6,405 nucleotides of DNA, taken from assembly GCA_947484535.1 (NCBI GenBank), contig CANKPO010000074.1, positions 1 to 6,405 on the forward strand, read 5' to 3'. Position 1 is the stretch's first letter. Each line of letters starts with the position of its first letter. Source of the DNA: Caulobacteraceae bacterium (GTDB taxonomy: Bacteria > Pseudomonadota > Alphaproteobacteria > Caulobacterales > Caulobacteraceae). The notes under the pieces were generated by a model that saw only the letters and a program-made list of their open reading frames with translations, made no database searches and was not told where the DNA came from. This document shows, in pieces, positions 1 to 5,543 of the stretch. The position numbers and the translations under genes were made by a program.

Positions 1-1
1 C

Positions 2-508
2 GCCTGCGCGCAGGAGCTTCAGCAGCAGTTTTTTGACCAGGCCATCCAGATCGACCGCGTCGTCGTCGGTTCAGGCAGTTCGGGCACCCATGGCGGTCTG
101 GTCGCAGGGTTCCTCGGCAACCATATCAAGATCCCGATTGTCGGCATCGGCGTCAGCCGCGACCCTGCCGATCAGGAGCCTCTGGTCTTTAAAGAGGCGC
201 AGGCTGTCGCCGATCTGCTCGATGTCGGCCTAACGATCCCGAGGGAGGCCGTCGTCAGTGTCGGCGGCTATTGGCAGCCGAAATATTCCATCCCCAACGC
301 CGCCATGGTCGAGGCCGTCCAGATGCTGGCCCGCACCGAAGCCATCCTTCTAGACCCGGTCTATACGGGCAAGATCATGGCTGGCCTGATCGGTCTGGCC
401 CGCGAGGGCTATTTCAAGCCGGGCGAACAGGTCCTCTTCCTCCACACCGGCGGCCTGCCTTCGTTGCACGCCTATGAGGATGTGGTTCTGGGCCGGGTGG
501 AGGTTTAG
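2..508 (+). CDS. D-cysteine desulfhydrase / ACC deaminase family PLP enzyme, C-terminal half (5' end outside window)
   Basis: Frame 2 is open from the window edge to a TAG at 506-508, giving 168 residues. Seen: a glycine-rich GSGSSGTHGGL stretch (fragment residues 23-33), LDPVYTGK (117-124) and FLHTGGLPSLHAY near the end (146-158). These are hallmarks of the fold-type II PLP family containing D-cysteine desulfhydrase (DcyD), 1-aminocyclopropane-1-carboxylate deaminase and L-cysteate sulfo-lyase (CuyA). Known for the family: about 330 residues, cytosolic, cleaving D-cysteine to pyruvate, sulfide and ammonia, or related beta-elimination and deamination reactions. The N-terminal half with the PLP lysine lies upstream, so substrate choice cannot be judged and no symbol is given. 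The gene ends 5 bp before the convergent dioxygenase gene, with no visible terminator between them. Family assignment is firm; the exact reaction is not. Confidence 0.88.
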   Translation, partial: ACAQELQQQFFDQAIQIDRVVVGSGSSGTHGGLVAGFLGNHIKIPIVGIGVSRDPADQEPLVFKEAQAVADLLDVGLTIPREAVVSVGGYWQPKYSIPNAAMVEAVQMLARTEAILLDPVYTGKIMAGLIGLAREGYFKPGEQVLFLHTGGLPSLHAYEDVVLGRVEV

Positions 509-513
509 CGCCC

Positions 514-1458
514 TCAAACCTCCGCTAAATTCTCCACGCGCGTCAGCCAATAGTCGGCGTCATAGGTGGGGTCGTCGGTCAGATAGCGCCAGAGGCGGAT
601 GCGGTTGAGAAACTCGAGGCGGCCTGTGTCCTGCTCGAACCAAGGCTCGGGCGTCATCAGGGTCTGTTCGACGCTAGGGGGCAAGGGGCCCTTGACGTAG
701 AAGATCGGGCGCTGCTGATTTTGCGGCACCAAGGTCGAGACATCGAACTGGCGCACCTGAGTGCGGCTAGACCTTGGATTGGGATTGATCCGGATCTTGA
801 ACATGGTGCGGGTACGGTCGGACAGATTGATCCCGCCGCCGTGCCAGATGCCCGAATGGATGAAGAGCAGGGTTCCGGGCTCGCAGACCATATGCTGTTG
901 GCCGCGAATATTCTGATAGCGGCCTAGGGCCACCTCACTGACCCGGCGCAGATGGGTGCCGGGGACAAAGCGGGTGCCGCCCATCTCGCGCGTCACCGCA
1001 TGGGGATAGTACATGATCTGAATGTCAAAGGCCGTGCGCGGATCAATGGTCGAGTCCTGATGGGTGTGCTGGGACACATTCTCGCCGCCGCTGGCCTCGT
1101 GATAGGCGGGCGGGAAGGTGACATGCAGGAAATGGTGGTCAAAGATCGGGTCCTCGCCGACCAGACTGCGGATCGCGCCCGCCACCACCGGCAACTGAAC
1201 CAGCTTGGCCAGAGCCGAGCCGTCCTCATAGGCCTGATCGAGCGGCGTTCCCGCCGCGACCTCGGGCACACCGGCCTTGGCCAGCATCTCGCCATAGGTG
1301 CGCATCAGGCCCCGCCCCGGCACCGGCGGCGCGATCTCGCCCATCTCTTGCAAGAACTGCCCATTGAGGGCCTCCGGCACCACCCCATCAAGGCGCAGGA
1401 AGCCGCGCGCGACGAACTGGGCCATCTGTTGGGCATTGAGCAGGGGCAAATGGGTCAT
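514..1458 (-). CDS. Phytanoyl-CoA dioxygenase (PhyH) family Fe(II)/2-oxoglutarate oxygenase
   Basis: The protein has 314 residues, a full-length size for the family, with no signal peptide or membrane segment. Seen: the metal-binding H-x-D as HTHQDS (H133 and D135), FVPGTHLRR (164-172), and the distal histidine region FIHSGIWHGGG with H206, followed by an arginine-rich stretch (SDRTRTMFKIR, 213-223) that probably contains the 2-oxoglutarate-binding arginine. All three iron ligands are therefore present and it should be an active cytosolic oxygenase, hydroxylating an unknown small molecule with O2 and 2-oxoglutarate. PhyH-family members act on very diverse substrates, so phytanoyl-CoA should not be assumed. 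The start is well supported: a GAGGTGA Shine-Dalgarno sequence lies 4 nt upstream, and the ATG overlaps the stop of the preceding 91-aa gene (ATGA), pointing to translational coupling in a two-gene operon. Confidence 0.92.
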   Translation of the reverse strand: MTHLPLLNAQQMAQFVARGFLRLDGVVPEALNGQFLQEMGEIAPPVPGRGLMRTYGEMLAKAGVPEVAAGTPLDQAYEDGSALAKLVQLPVVAGAIRSLVGEDPIFDHHFLHVTFPPAYHEASGGENVSQHTHQDSTIDPRTAFDIQIMYYPHAVTREMGGTRFVPGTHLRRVSEVALGRYQNIRGQQHMVCEPGTLLFIHSGIWHGGGINLSDRTRTMFKIRINPNPRSSRTQVRQFDVSTLVPQNQQRPIFYVKGPLPPSVEQTLMTPEPWFEQDTGRLEFLNRIRLWRYLTDDPTYDADYWLTRVENLAEV

Positions 1459-1730
1459 GGCTTCACCTCAACCAACTGTTCAAAGAAGAACTCATATTTC
1501 AGATAGGCCAGATCAAACTCCGCGCCGCGCGCGTGGGGCAAGAGCTGAGCGGCCTGGATCAGCCGCCATCCGTCCTTGAGCGCATCCACGCCCGTGCGAT
1601 AGGGCGGCTCATCCTGATCCCCCGCCATGGGCCGGGTCTGACCCGTACCATCATAGACCGACCAGCCAATGACCGGAGAATCCAAGGCCGAATTGGCCGT
1701 ATAGAGCACCAATATCTTTTGTCTTTGCAT
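1455..1730 (-). CDS. Small conserved-looking protein of unknown function, translationally coupled to the PhyH-family oxygenase
   Basis: The protein has 91 residues from the ATG at 1730-1728 to a TGA at 1457-1455. I do not recognise a named family. It begins MQRQKILVLYTAN (a beta-strand-like start), followed by the aromatic and glycine-rich segments VIGWSVYDGTG (20-30), EPPYRTG (41-47) and ALKDGWRLIQ (50-59), and ends YLKYEFFFEQL (76-86). It is soluble, with no signal peptide, transmembrane segment or CxxC motif. Reasons to believe it: protein-like composition rich in W, Y and F, and its stop overlaps the dioxygenase start by 4 nt with the dioxygenase RBS inside it. The frame stays open far upstream (to 2453), but that stretch is antisense to the GNAT gene and looks like noise. 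An alternative ATG at 1760 would add 10 residues; neither start has a strong RBS (AAGGGTGG lies 12 nt before the chosen one). A role as partner or accessory of the dioxygenase is inference only. Confidence 0.72.
   Translation of the reverse strand: MQRQKILVLYTANSALDSPVIGWSVYDGTGQTRPMAGDQDEPPYRTGVDALKDGWRLIQAAQLLPHARGAEFDLAYLKYEFFFEQLVEVKP
1463..1469 (-). promoter_or_regulatory. Ribosome-binding site of the PhyH-family gene, inside the upstream gene
   Basis: On the minus strand GAGGTGA stands 4 nt before the ATG at 1458-1456. It lies within the last codons of the 91-aa gene, so ribosomes finishing that gene can restart at the ATGA overlap. This site fixes the dioxygenase start. Confidence 0.75.
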
Positions 1731-1835
1731 GGTTCTTATCGTCCACCCTTGCCCAATCATGCCCCAAAGGCGGCGATAGTCCAGCCTTAGGTGAGCCCCC
1801 TTGCGCGCCTCGCCATTGTCTTCGAGACTGAGGCC

Positions 1836-2447
1836 ATGAGTGCGCCGCCCAAGACCGTTCTGACCACGACCCCCAAGGAAGAGGCTGCGATCCGCCAAGC
1901 GGTGCGGACGGCGGACCTGTCTTTGCTGGGGCCCGGTGCGCGGATTGCGGGGGCGTCCCACATAGAGGGGCTGGTGGTCTTGCTCAGCGATCCGGCGGTC
2001 TCGGCCCCGATCTATGACCTGCCCCGCCCGATCAATCCTCAGACTGTTGGGGCTTGGATCGAAGAGACCGCGCAGCTTCAGGCCCTTGGCGAGGCCGTGC
2101 TGGTCGTGACGCTCGATAGTGAAGGTGCGGTGGCGGGCTATTCGCGCTTTACCGTCTGGCCAGAGCGGGCCTCTGCTGAAATTGCCGGGGCAAGGCGCGC
2201 GGACCTGCAAAATCTCGGCGGCGGCAAGTCTGGGGCTGCGGGCAGTTTTAACTGGATGTTCGAGGCCCTTGGCGTGCGCCTGATCGGTGTCACCGCCGCC
2301 ACCGACAATCCCCGCTCGGCCAAGGTCATAGAGGCGGCAGGGTTCGTCCCCATGGGCCAGCGCGACGCGATCCGCCCCGACGGCACGGTTAGGGCTTCGT
2401 TCTATTGGGAATTGACCCGCGAGGCTTGGCTGGCGCGCAGAGGTTAG
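1836..2447 (+). CDS. GNAT-family N-acetyltransferase (RimJ/RimL-like)
   Basis: The protein has 203 residues from the ATG at 1836. After a variable N-terminus, the acetyltransferase fold runs from about residue 43 to 195. Seen: GLVVLLSDPAVSAPIYDLP (45-63), the pattern typical of Acetyltransf_3-type enzymes; strands around VLVVTLDSEGAVAGYSRFTVW (88-108); NLGGGKSGAAGSFNWMFEALG (126-146), the likely acetyl-CoA pyrophosphate loop and helix; and DNPRSAKVIEAAGFVPMG (157-174), the classic C-terminal GNAT signature. Known for the family: transfer of acetyl from acetyl-CoA to an amine such as a protein N-terminus, amino acid, antibiotic or polyamine; the substrate cannot be told here. A GTG at 1791 is an alternative start (15 residues more), but no RBS supports it; the RBS for 1836 is also weak (GAGG only 2 nt away). 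The gene is divergent from the 91-aa gene, and its stop overlaps the stop of the crotonase gene. Confidence 0.85.
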   Translation: MSAPPKTVLTTTPKEEAAIRQAVRTADLSLLGPGARIAGASHIEGLVVLLSDPAVSAPIYDLPRPINPQTVGAWIEETAQLQALGEAVLVVTLDSEGAVAGYSRFTVWPERASAEIAGARRADLQNLGGGKSGAAGSFNWMFEALGVRLIGVTAATDNPRSAKVIEAAGFVPMGQRDAIRPDGTVRASFYWELTREAWLARRG

Positions 2448-3253
2448 GGCCAAATCGGTGGGCGTTTGGCTAAGAACGCGCCGATGCCCTCTTCGGCTTC
2501 GGGGCCGAGCATGTTCAGGGTCATGACCTGTGAGGCCAGATCATAGGCCGCGTTCAGGGGCATCTCGACCTGCTGATAGAAGGCCTGTTTGCCGACTTGG
2601 AGGGTGGCGCGGGCCTTGGTCGCGATCTTTTGGGCGAGGGCCAGGCTTTGGGCCTCGATCTGGTCGGCGGGGACGATGCGGTTGATCAGGCCGATGCGGA
2701 GGGCCTCGTCGGCACTGGTCATGTCGCCGGTCAGGAGCATCTCCATGGCCTGTTTTCGGCCCACGACGCGCGACAGGGCGACCATCGGGGTCGAACAGAA
2801 GAGGCCCAGATTAACCCCCGGCGTGGCGAACCGCGCCTCTGGGGTCGCGAGGGCCAGATCACAGCTGGCGACCAGCTGGCATCCCGCCGCCGTGGCCAAT
2901 CCTTCAATCTGCGCAATAACTGGCAGGGCGTGGTGGACGATGGCCTGCATCAGGTCCGAGCAGCGGGCAAAGAGTTGCTCGTAGAATGCCTTACCGCCAT
3001 CGGGGTCTTGGCGATGGGCGGTCATTTCCTTGAGGTCATGGCCCGAACTAAAGACGCTGCCCACCCCCTTGAGGATGATGACCCGCGCCGATGGGTCCTT
3101 GGCGGCAGCGTCAAAGGCCTCTTGCAGCCGCATGATCATCTCAAGGCTCAAGGCATTGCGAGCGGCGGGATGGTTGAGGGTCAGGTGCAGGACCCCATCC
3201 TGATCCATCTGCGACAGGAGCATGGTGTTTGAGAGGGGCGCGGTCTGGTCCAT
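2444..3253 (-). CDS. Crotonase-fold protein of the ECHDC3-like subfamily (annotated usually as enoyl-CoA hydratase)
   Basis: The protein has 269 residues, normal crotonase length. Seen: LTLNHPAARNALS (25-37), the oxyanion-hole and CoA-binding loop VFSSGHDLKEM (68-78), EGLATAAGCQLVASCDLALA (117-136), RFATPGVNLGLFCSTP (141-156), TGDMTSADEALRIGLINRIVP (175-195) and the C-terminal trimerisation helices. The whole pattern closely follows, from memory, human mitochondrial ECHDC3 (FSSGHDLKE, AAGCQLVASCD, FATPGVNVGLFCSTP). In rat enoyl-CoA hydratase the two catalytic glutamates sit in CEL and PEI; here they read CQL (Q126) and PGV (G146), so ordinary water addition to enoyl-CoA is doubtful. It probably still binds an acyl-CoA in the cytosol. 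The start at 3253 lacks a clear RBS; the ATG at 3223, just before LLSQMDQDGV, is a possible alternative. It is divergent from selB and convergent with the GNAT gene. Confidence 0.88.
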   Translation of the reverse strand: MDQTAPLSNTMLLSQMDQDGVLHLTLNHPAARNALSLEMIMRLQEAFDAAAKDPSARVIILKGVGSVFSSGHDLKEMTAHRQDPDGGKAFYEQLFARCSDLMQAIVHHALPVIAQIEGLATAAGCQLVASCDLALATPEARFATPGVNLGLFCSTPMVALSRVVGRKQAMEMLLTGDMTSADEALRIGLINRIVPADQIEAQSLALAQKIATKARATLQVGKQAFYQQVEMPLNAAYDLASQVMTLNMLGPEAEEGIGAFLAKRPPIWP

Positions 3254-3284
3254 GGCCAAAGGGTGGCGCAACTTTAACCGCTTG

Positions 3285-3321
3285 CCAAGCCCGCGCGGCG
3301 GCGACCGGTTTAGGGGCTTGG
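3285..3321. repeat. Inverted repeat in the crotonase/selB divergent region (possible operator)
   Basis: CCAAGCCC at 3285-3292 is exactly repeated in inverse orientation as GGGCTTGG at 3314-3321, separated by 21 bases. The left arm also forms a smaller palindrome with its flank (GCTTG-C-CAAGC, 3280-3290). It sits in the 105-bp gap between two divergent starts and just upstream of the candidate selB promoter, a suitable place for a transcription-factor site. In GC-rich DNA an 8-bp repeat can arise by chance, so function is only suggested. Confidence 0.3.
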
Positions 3322-3323
3322 GC

Positions 3324-3351
3324 GTGACCGCTGAGACAGTTCCTGTATAGA
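3324..3351 (+). promoter_or_regulatory. Candidate sigma-70-type promoter for selB, giving a leaderless or near-leaderless mRNA
   Basis: GTGACC at 3324-3329 matches the -35 consensus at 4 of 6 positions. After a 16-nt spacer, TATAGA at 3346-3351 resembles a -10 box. Transcription would then start 6-8 nt downstream, at about 3358-3359, that is at the selB ATG itself. There is no Shine-Dalgarno sequence before that ATG, which fits a leaderless message. Based on motif reading alone. Confidence 0.35.
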
Positions 3352-3358
3352 TCAGACC

Positions 3359-5329
3359 ATGACCCGCGAGGCTGATCTTTCGTCTGAAGAGGTGCAAGGC
3401 ACCCCGACACCGTCCTTAAGCTTGGCGGTGATCGGCCATGTCAATCATGGCAAGACGGCGCTGGTTCGGGCCTTGACCGGCATGGAAACCGACCGGCTCA
3501 AGGAAGAGATCGAGCGGGGCCTCTCCATCACCTTGGGCTTTGCCCATGCCGAGCAGGGCGGGGTCATGTTCGACCTGATCGATGCGCCTGGCCATGAGGA
3601 CTATATCCGCGCCATGGTCAGCGGCACGGCGGGGGCGCGGGCCGTGCTGTTGGTCGTCTCGGCCACCGAGGGCTTTGGTCGTCAGACGTTTGAGCATCTA
3701 GCCATCGCGGCGGCGCTAGGCGTCGAGGCCGGGCTGGTGGTGGTGACCAAGGCCGATCTGTTGGGGCCGGGAGACGAGGCCTCTGTCCTTAACCAAATCA
3801 CTGCCGACCTGCGCGGTACTATCCTAGCCGGTCAGCCCATCATCCTCTGTTCGGCCCATAGTGGCCGGGGCCTAGAGGCGGTGCGAGAGGGGCTGAACGC
3901 GCTCGCCCATCGATGCCCTCTGCCTGCGCCGCTGGCCGGAGCCTTCCTGCCCATCGACCGGGCCTTTAGTCTGACGGGCGCAGGCACGGTGGTGACCGGA
4001 ACCTTGCAAGGCGGGGGCCTTAGGGTCGGTGAGGCGGTCGAGCTTTGGCCGTCTGGCCAGAGGGCCAGCATACGCCAGCTTCAAGTCCATAATCAAAGCG
4101 TGGGCCATGCCGCGCCGGGGGGCCGAGTTGCGGTCAATCTGCGCGGGCTCTCAGCCAAGGATGTGGCCAGCGGCGAGGTGCTCTGCAGCATCGGGGCTTT
4201 TGCGCCCAGCGCCCAAGTCGATGTGATGATCAGTCTGTCCGAGCAGGCCTCAAAAGGCCTGAAACATACAGATCAGATCAAGGTCCTGTGGGGCGCACGG
4301 CAAGATATGGCCAGCCTGCGCCTGATGGAGGCGAGCGCCCTCGCGCCGGGGCAAAGGGCGCTGGCTCAGCTTCGGTTTGCAACGCCCGTCGTGGCCTATG
4401 GCGGTCAAAGGGCCGTCCTTCGCCGCCCCTCTCCGGCTGAGACGCTGGGATCGGTTACGGTACTCGACCCGCTGGCGCCGCCAATGAAGGGGCGATCTGG
4501 CCTAAGGCTGGCGGTTCTGACCGCTGTGGCCTCAGGTGAGGTGGAAGCGATTGTCCACGCCCTCGCGGACTGGAGCGGTGGCATCCTGTCGGTCACCGAG
4601 GCGGCAAGGCTGACCCGTCTATCCGTCAGCGATCTTCTGCCCCTTTTGGCCATGGACTATCAGCCCCTTGGCGAGGGTCAGCTTGTCCGGCGCGCCGATA
4701 TGGCGGCGGTGAAGGAGGCCTATCTTGGAGCCCTGACAACGGCCCACGCCCTTGCCCCGACACGCGCCGCCGCTGCGGTCGCAGAGGTCCGTAAGGCGCT
4801 GGCCAAGGACTATGGCCGGGACCTCATCGCCCATGCAGAGCAGGTCTTGGCACAAGAGGGGTTGATAAGGCTTGAGGGGGCCAAGGTCGCGCTGGCCAGC
4901 CACGATCCTCTGGCCACCCTGTCCGCAGACGCCCTTGTGCGCCTTGGTGAGATTGAGGCGCGGTTGCTGGGCGCCGGGCTCATGCCGCCCGATGTGGCGA
5001 CCGTCGCGGGCGATGATGAAGAGGCCGCCGCCCTGATGGTACTGCTCGTGGAAACCGGGCGGGCCGTTGCCCTACGCAATGGGGCCCTTCGTCAGACCCT
5101 GACCTTTCACCACCGCGCCCTGTTGGATGCGGCGCCGAAGCTGCGAAGCCACTTTCCGCCGCCGCAAAGCTTCACCACGGGCGAGGCGCGGGCGGCGCTG
5201 GAAACCACCCGCAAATATATTGTCCCGGTGCTGGAATATCTCGACCGCCTCGGCCTGACCCGCAGAGACGGGGATGTGCGGCAGGTGCTGACCGAGGGCG
5301 ATGCAACATCCTACCCGTTCGCCGACTAA
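3359..5329 (+). CDS. selB: Selenocysteine-specific translation elongation factor SelB
   Basis: The protein has 656 residues (E. coli SelB has 614). SelB carries Sec-tRNA(Sec) as a GTP complex to ribosomes paused at UGA next to a SECIS hairpin. Seen in order: an EF-Tu-like G domain with P-loop GHVNHGKT (26-33), switch region RGLSITLGF (53-61), DAPGHE (75-80), TKAD (130-133) and SAHSG (165-169); domain 2 with DRAFSLTGAGTVVTGTL (200-216); domain 3 to about 370; then a winged-helix C-terminal region of about 260 residues for SECIS RNA binding. The last wing motif TTRKYIVPVLEYLDRLG (616-632) followed by LTRRDGDVR is characteristic of SelB and separates it from EF-Tu or SelB-like IF2. The P-loop has Asn where most translational GTPases have Asp. 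The ATG at 3359 has no Shine-Dalgarno sequence, but no other ATG lies before the G domain. tRNA-Sec follows 66 bp downstream, confirming the assignment. Confidence 0.97.
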   Translation: MTREADLSSEEVQGTPTPSLSLAVIGHVNHGKTALVRALTGMETDRLKEEIERGLSITLGFAHAEQGGVMFDLIDAPGHEDYIRAMVSGTAGARAVLLVVSATEGFGRQTFEHLAIAAALGVEAGLVVVTKADLLGPGDEASVLNQITADLRGTILAGQPIILCSAHSGRGLEAVREGLNALAHRCPLPAPLAGAFLPIDRAFSLTGAGTVVTGTLQGGGLRVGEAVELWPSGQRASIRQLQVHNQSVGHAAPGGRVAVNLRGLSAKDVASGEVLCSIGAFAPSAQVDVMISLSEQASKGLKHTDQIKVLWGARQDMASLRLMEASALAPGQRALAQLRFATPVVAYGGQRAVLRRPSPAETLGSVTVLDPLAPPMKGRSGLRLAVLTAVASGEVEAIVHALADWSGGILSVTEAARLTRLSVSDLLPLLAMDYQPLGEGQLVRRADMAAVKEAYLGALTTAHALAPTRAAAAVAEVRKALAKDYGRDLIAHAEQVLAQEGLIRLEGAKVALASHDPLATLSADALVRLGEIEARLLGAGLMPPDVATVAGDDEEAAALMVLLVETGRAVALRNGALRQTLTFHHRALLDAAPKLRSHFPPPQSFTTGEARAALETTRKYIVPVLEYLDRLGLTRRDGDVRQVLTEGDATSYPFAD

Positions 5330-5336
5330 AAGACGC

Positions 5337-5353
5337 GGCTTGGCACAAAAGCC
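5337..5353 (+). terminator. Weak hairpin after selB (possible attenuator or terminator)
   Basis: GGCTT (5337-5341) and AAGCC (5349-5353) form a 5-bp stem with a 7-nt loop shortly after the selB stop, followed by CCTTCAACTTTT, which is only partly T-rich. Too weak to stop transcription with certainty, so readthrough into the tRNA gene is quite possible. Confidence 0.2.
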
Positions 5354-5395
5354 CTTCAACTTTTCACGCAGGTACCGCTACTGTTCGAGACCTTC

Positions 5396-5490
5396 GGAGG
5401 CGACTGGGGTCTGGTGGCCTCCCTGGTCTTCAAAACCAGTGACACGTCCACAAGGCGTGTGGTGGGTTCGATTCCCATCCGCCTCCGCCA
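5396..5490 (+). tRNA. selC: tRNA-Sec (anticodon UCA)
   Basis: A 95-nt gene, the same length as E. coli selC, with every unusual tRNA-Sec trait. Acceptor: GGAGGCGA (5396-5403) against CCGCCTCC (5479-5486), followed by discriminator G5487 and encoded CCA (5488-5490). D arm: GGGGTC/GGCCTC (5406-5411/5416-5421), a 6-bp stem with G-T wobbles and the 4-nt loop TGGT. Anticodon arm: CTGGT/ACCAG (5423-5427/5435-5439) with loop CTTCAAA, anticodon TCA at 5430-5432, reading UGA. Long variable arm: ACACGTC/GGCGTGT (5442-5448/5454-5460) with loop CACAA. T arm: GTGGG/CCCAT (5462-5466/5474-5478) with loop TTCGATT. It is charged by SerRS, converted to Sec-tRNA by SelA, and delivered by SelB, whose gene lies just upstream. 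Oddity: the eighth acceptor pair is A5403-C5479, a mismatch, whereas C5479 could instead pair with G5461. Confidence 0.97.
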
Positions 5491-5514
5491 TCCCCTCGGC
5501 TCGATCTGCGGGGA
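5491..5514 (+). terminator. Short hairpin directly after selC (possible terminator or processing signal)
   Basis: TCCCC (5491-5495) pairs with GGGGA (5510-5514) around a 14-nt loop, immediately after the encoded CCA. There is no T run after it, so it is a poor intrinsic terminator. It may aid 3' processing of the tRNA or mean nothing; the downstream gene could be co-transcribed with selC. Confidence 0.2.
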
Positions 5515-5516
5515 GC

Positions 5517-5539
5517 TATAGATAAACGAGCGAGGAAAG
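5517..5539 (+). promoter_or_regulatory. Possible -10 box and clear ribosome-binding site of the thioredoxin-fusion gene
   Basis: TATAGAT at 5517-5523 is identical to the heptamer before selB (3346-3352) and could be a -10 box, although no convincing -35 box lies 16-18 bp upstream. GAGGAAAG at 5532-5539, four bases before the ATG at 5544, is a strong Shine-Dalgarno sequence and fixes the start. The RBS part is secure; the promoter part is weak. Confidence 0.5.
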
Positions 5540-5543
5540 ATCT

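Noticed and set aside
1455..1457. TGA of the 91-aa gene as a possible selenocysteine codon
   Set aside because: Readthrough would only enter the alternate frame of the PhyH gene, and the ATGA overlap with an RBS explains it as a normal stop.
952..1506. Plus-strand 184-codon open frame
   Set aside because: It is antisense to the PhyH-family gene and has a low-complexity Arg/His/Gly-rich product.
1791..1835. GTG start for the GNAT gene adding 15 residues
   Set aside because: There is no Shine-Dalgarno sequence before it and the added residues belong to no domain; the ATG at 1836 is simpler, though this is not certain.
1731..2453. Minus-strand open frame extending the 91-aa gene upstream to a 332-codon ORF
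   Set aside because: It is antisense to the GNAT gene, rich in Arg, Gly and His with no recognisable domain, as expected for a shadow frame in GC-rich DNA. Only the last 91 codons look protein-like.
2597..3232. Plus-strand 211-codon open frame
   Set aside because: It lies entirely antisense to the crotonase gene, which has clear family motifs; the translated product resembles no family.
5339..5353. Sigma-54-like promoter (TTGGCAC ...) before selC
   Set aside because: The distance from the GG to the next GC is 9 bases instead of the required 12, so the -24/-12 geometry fails.
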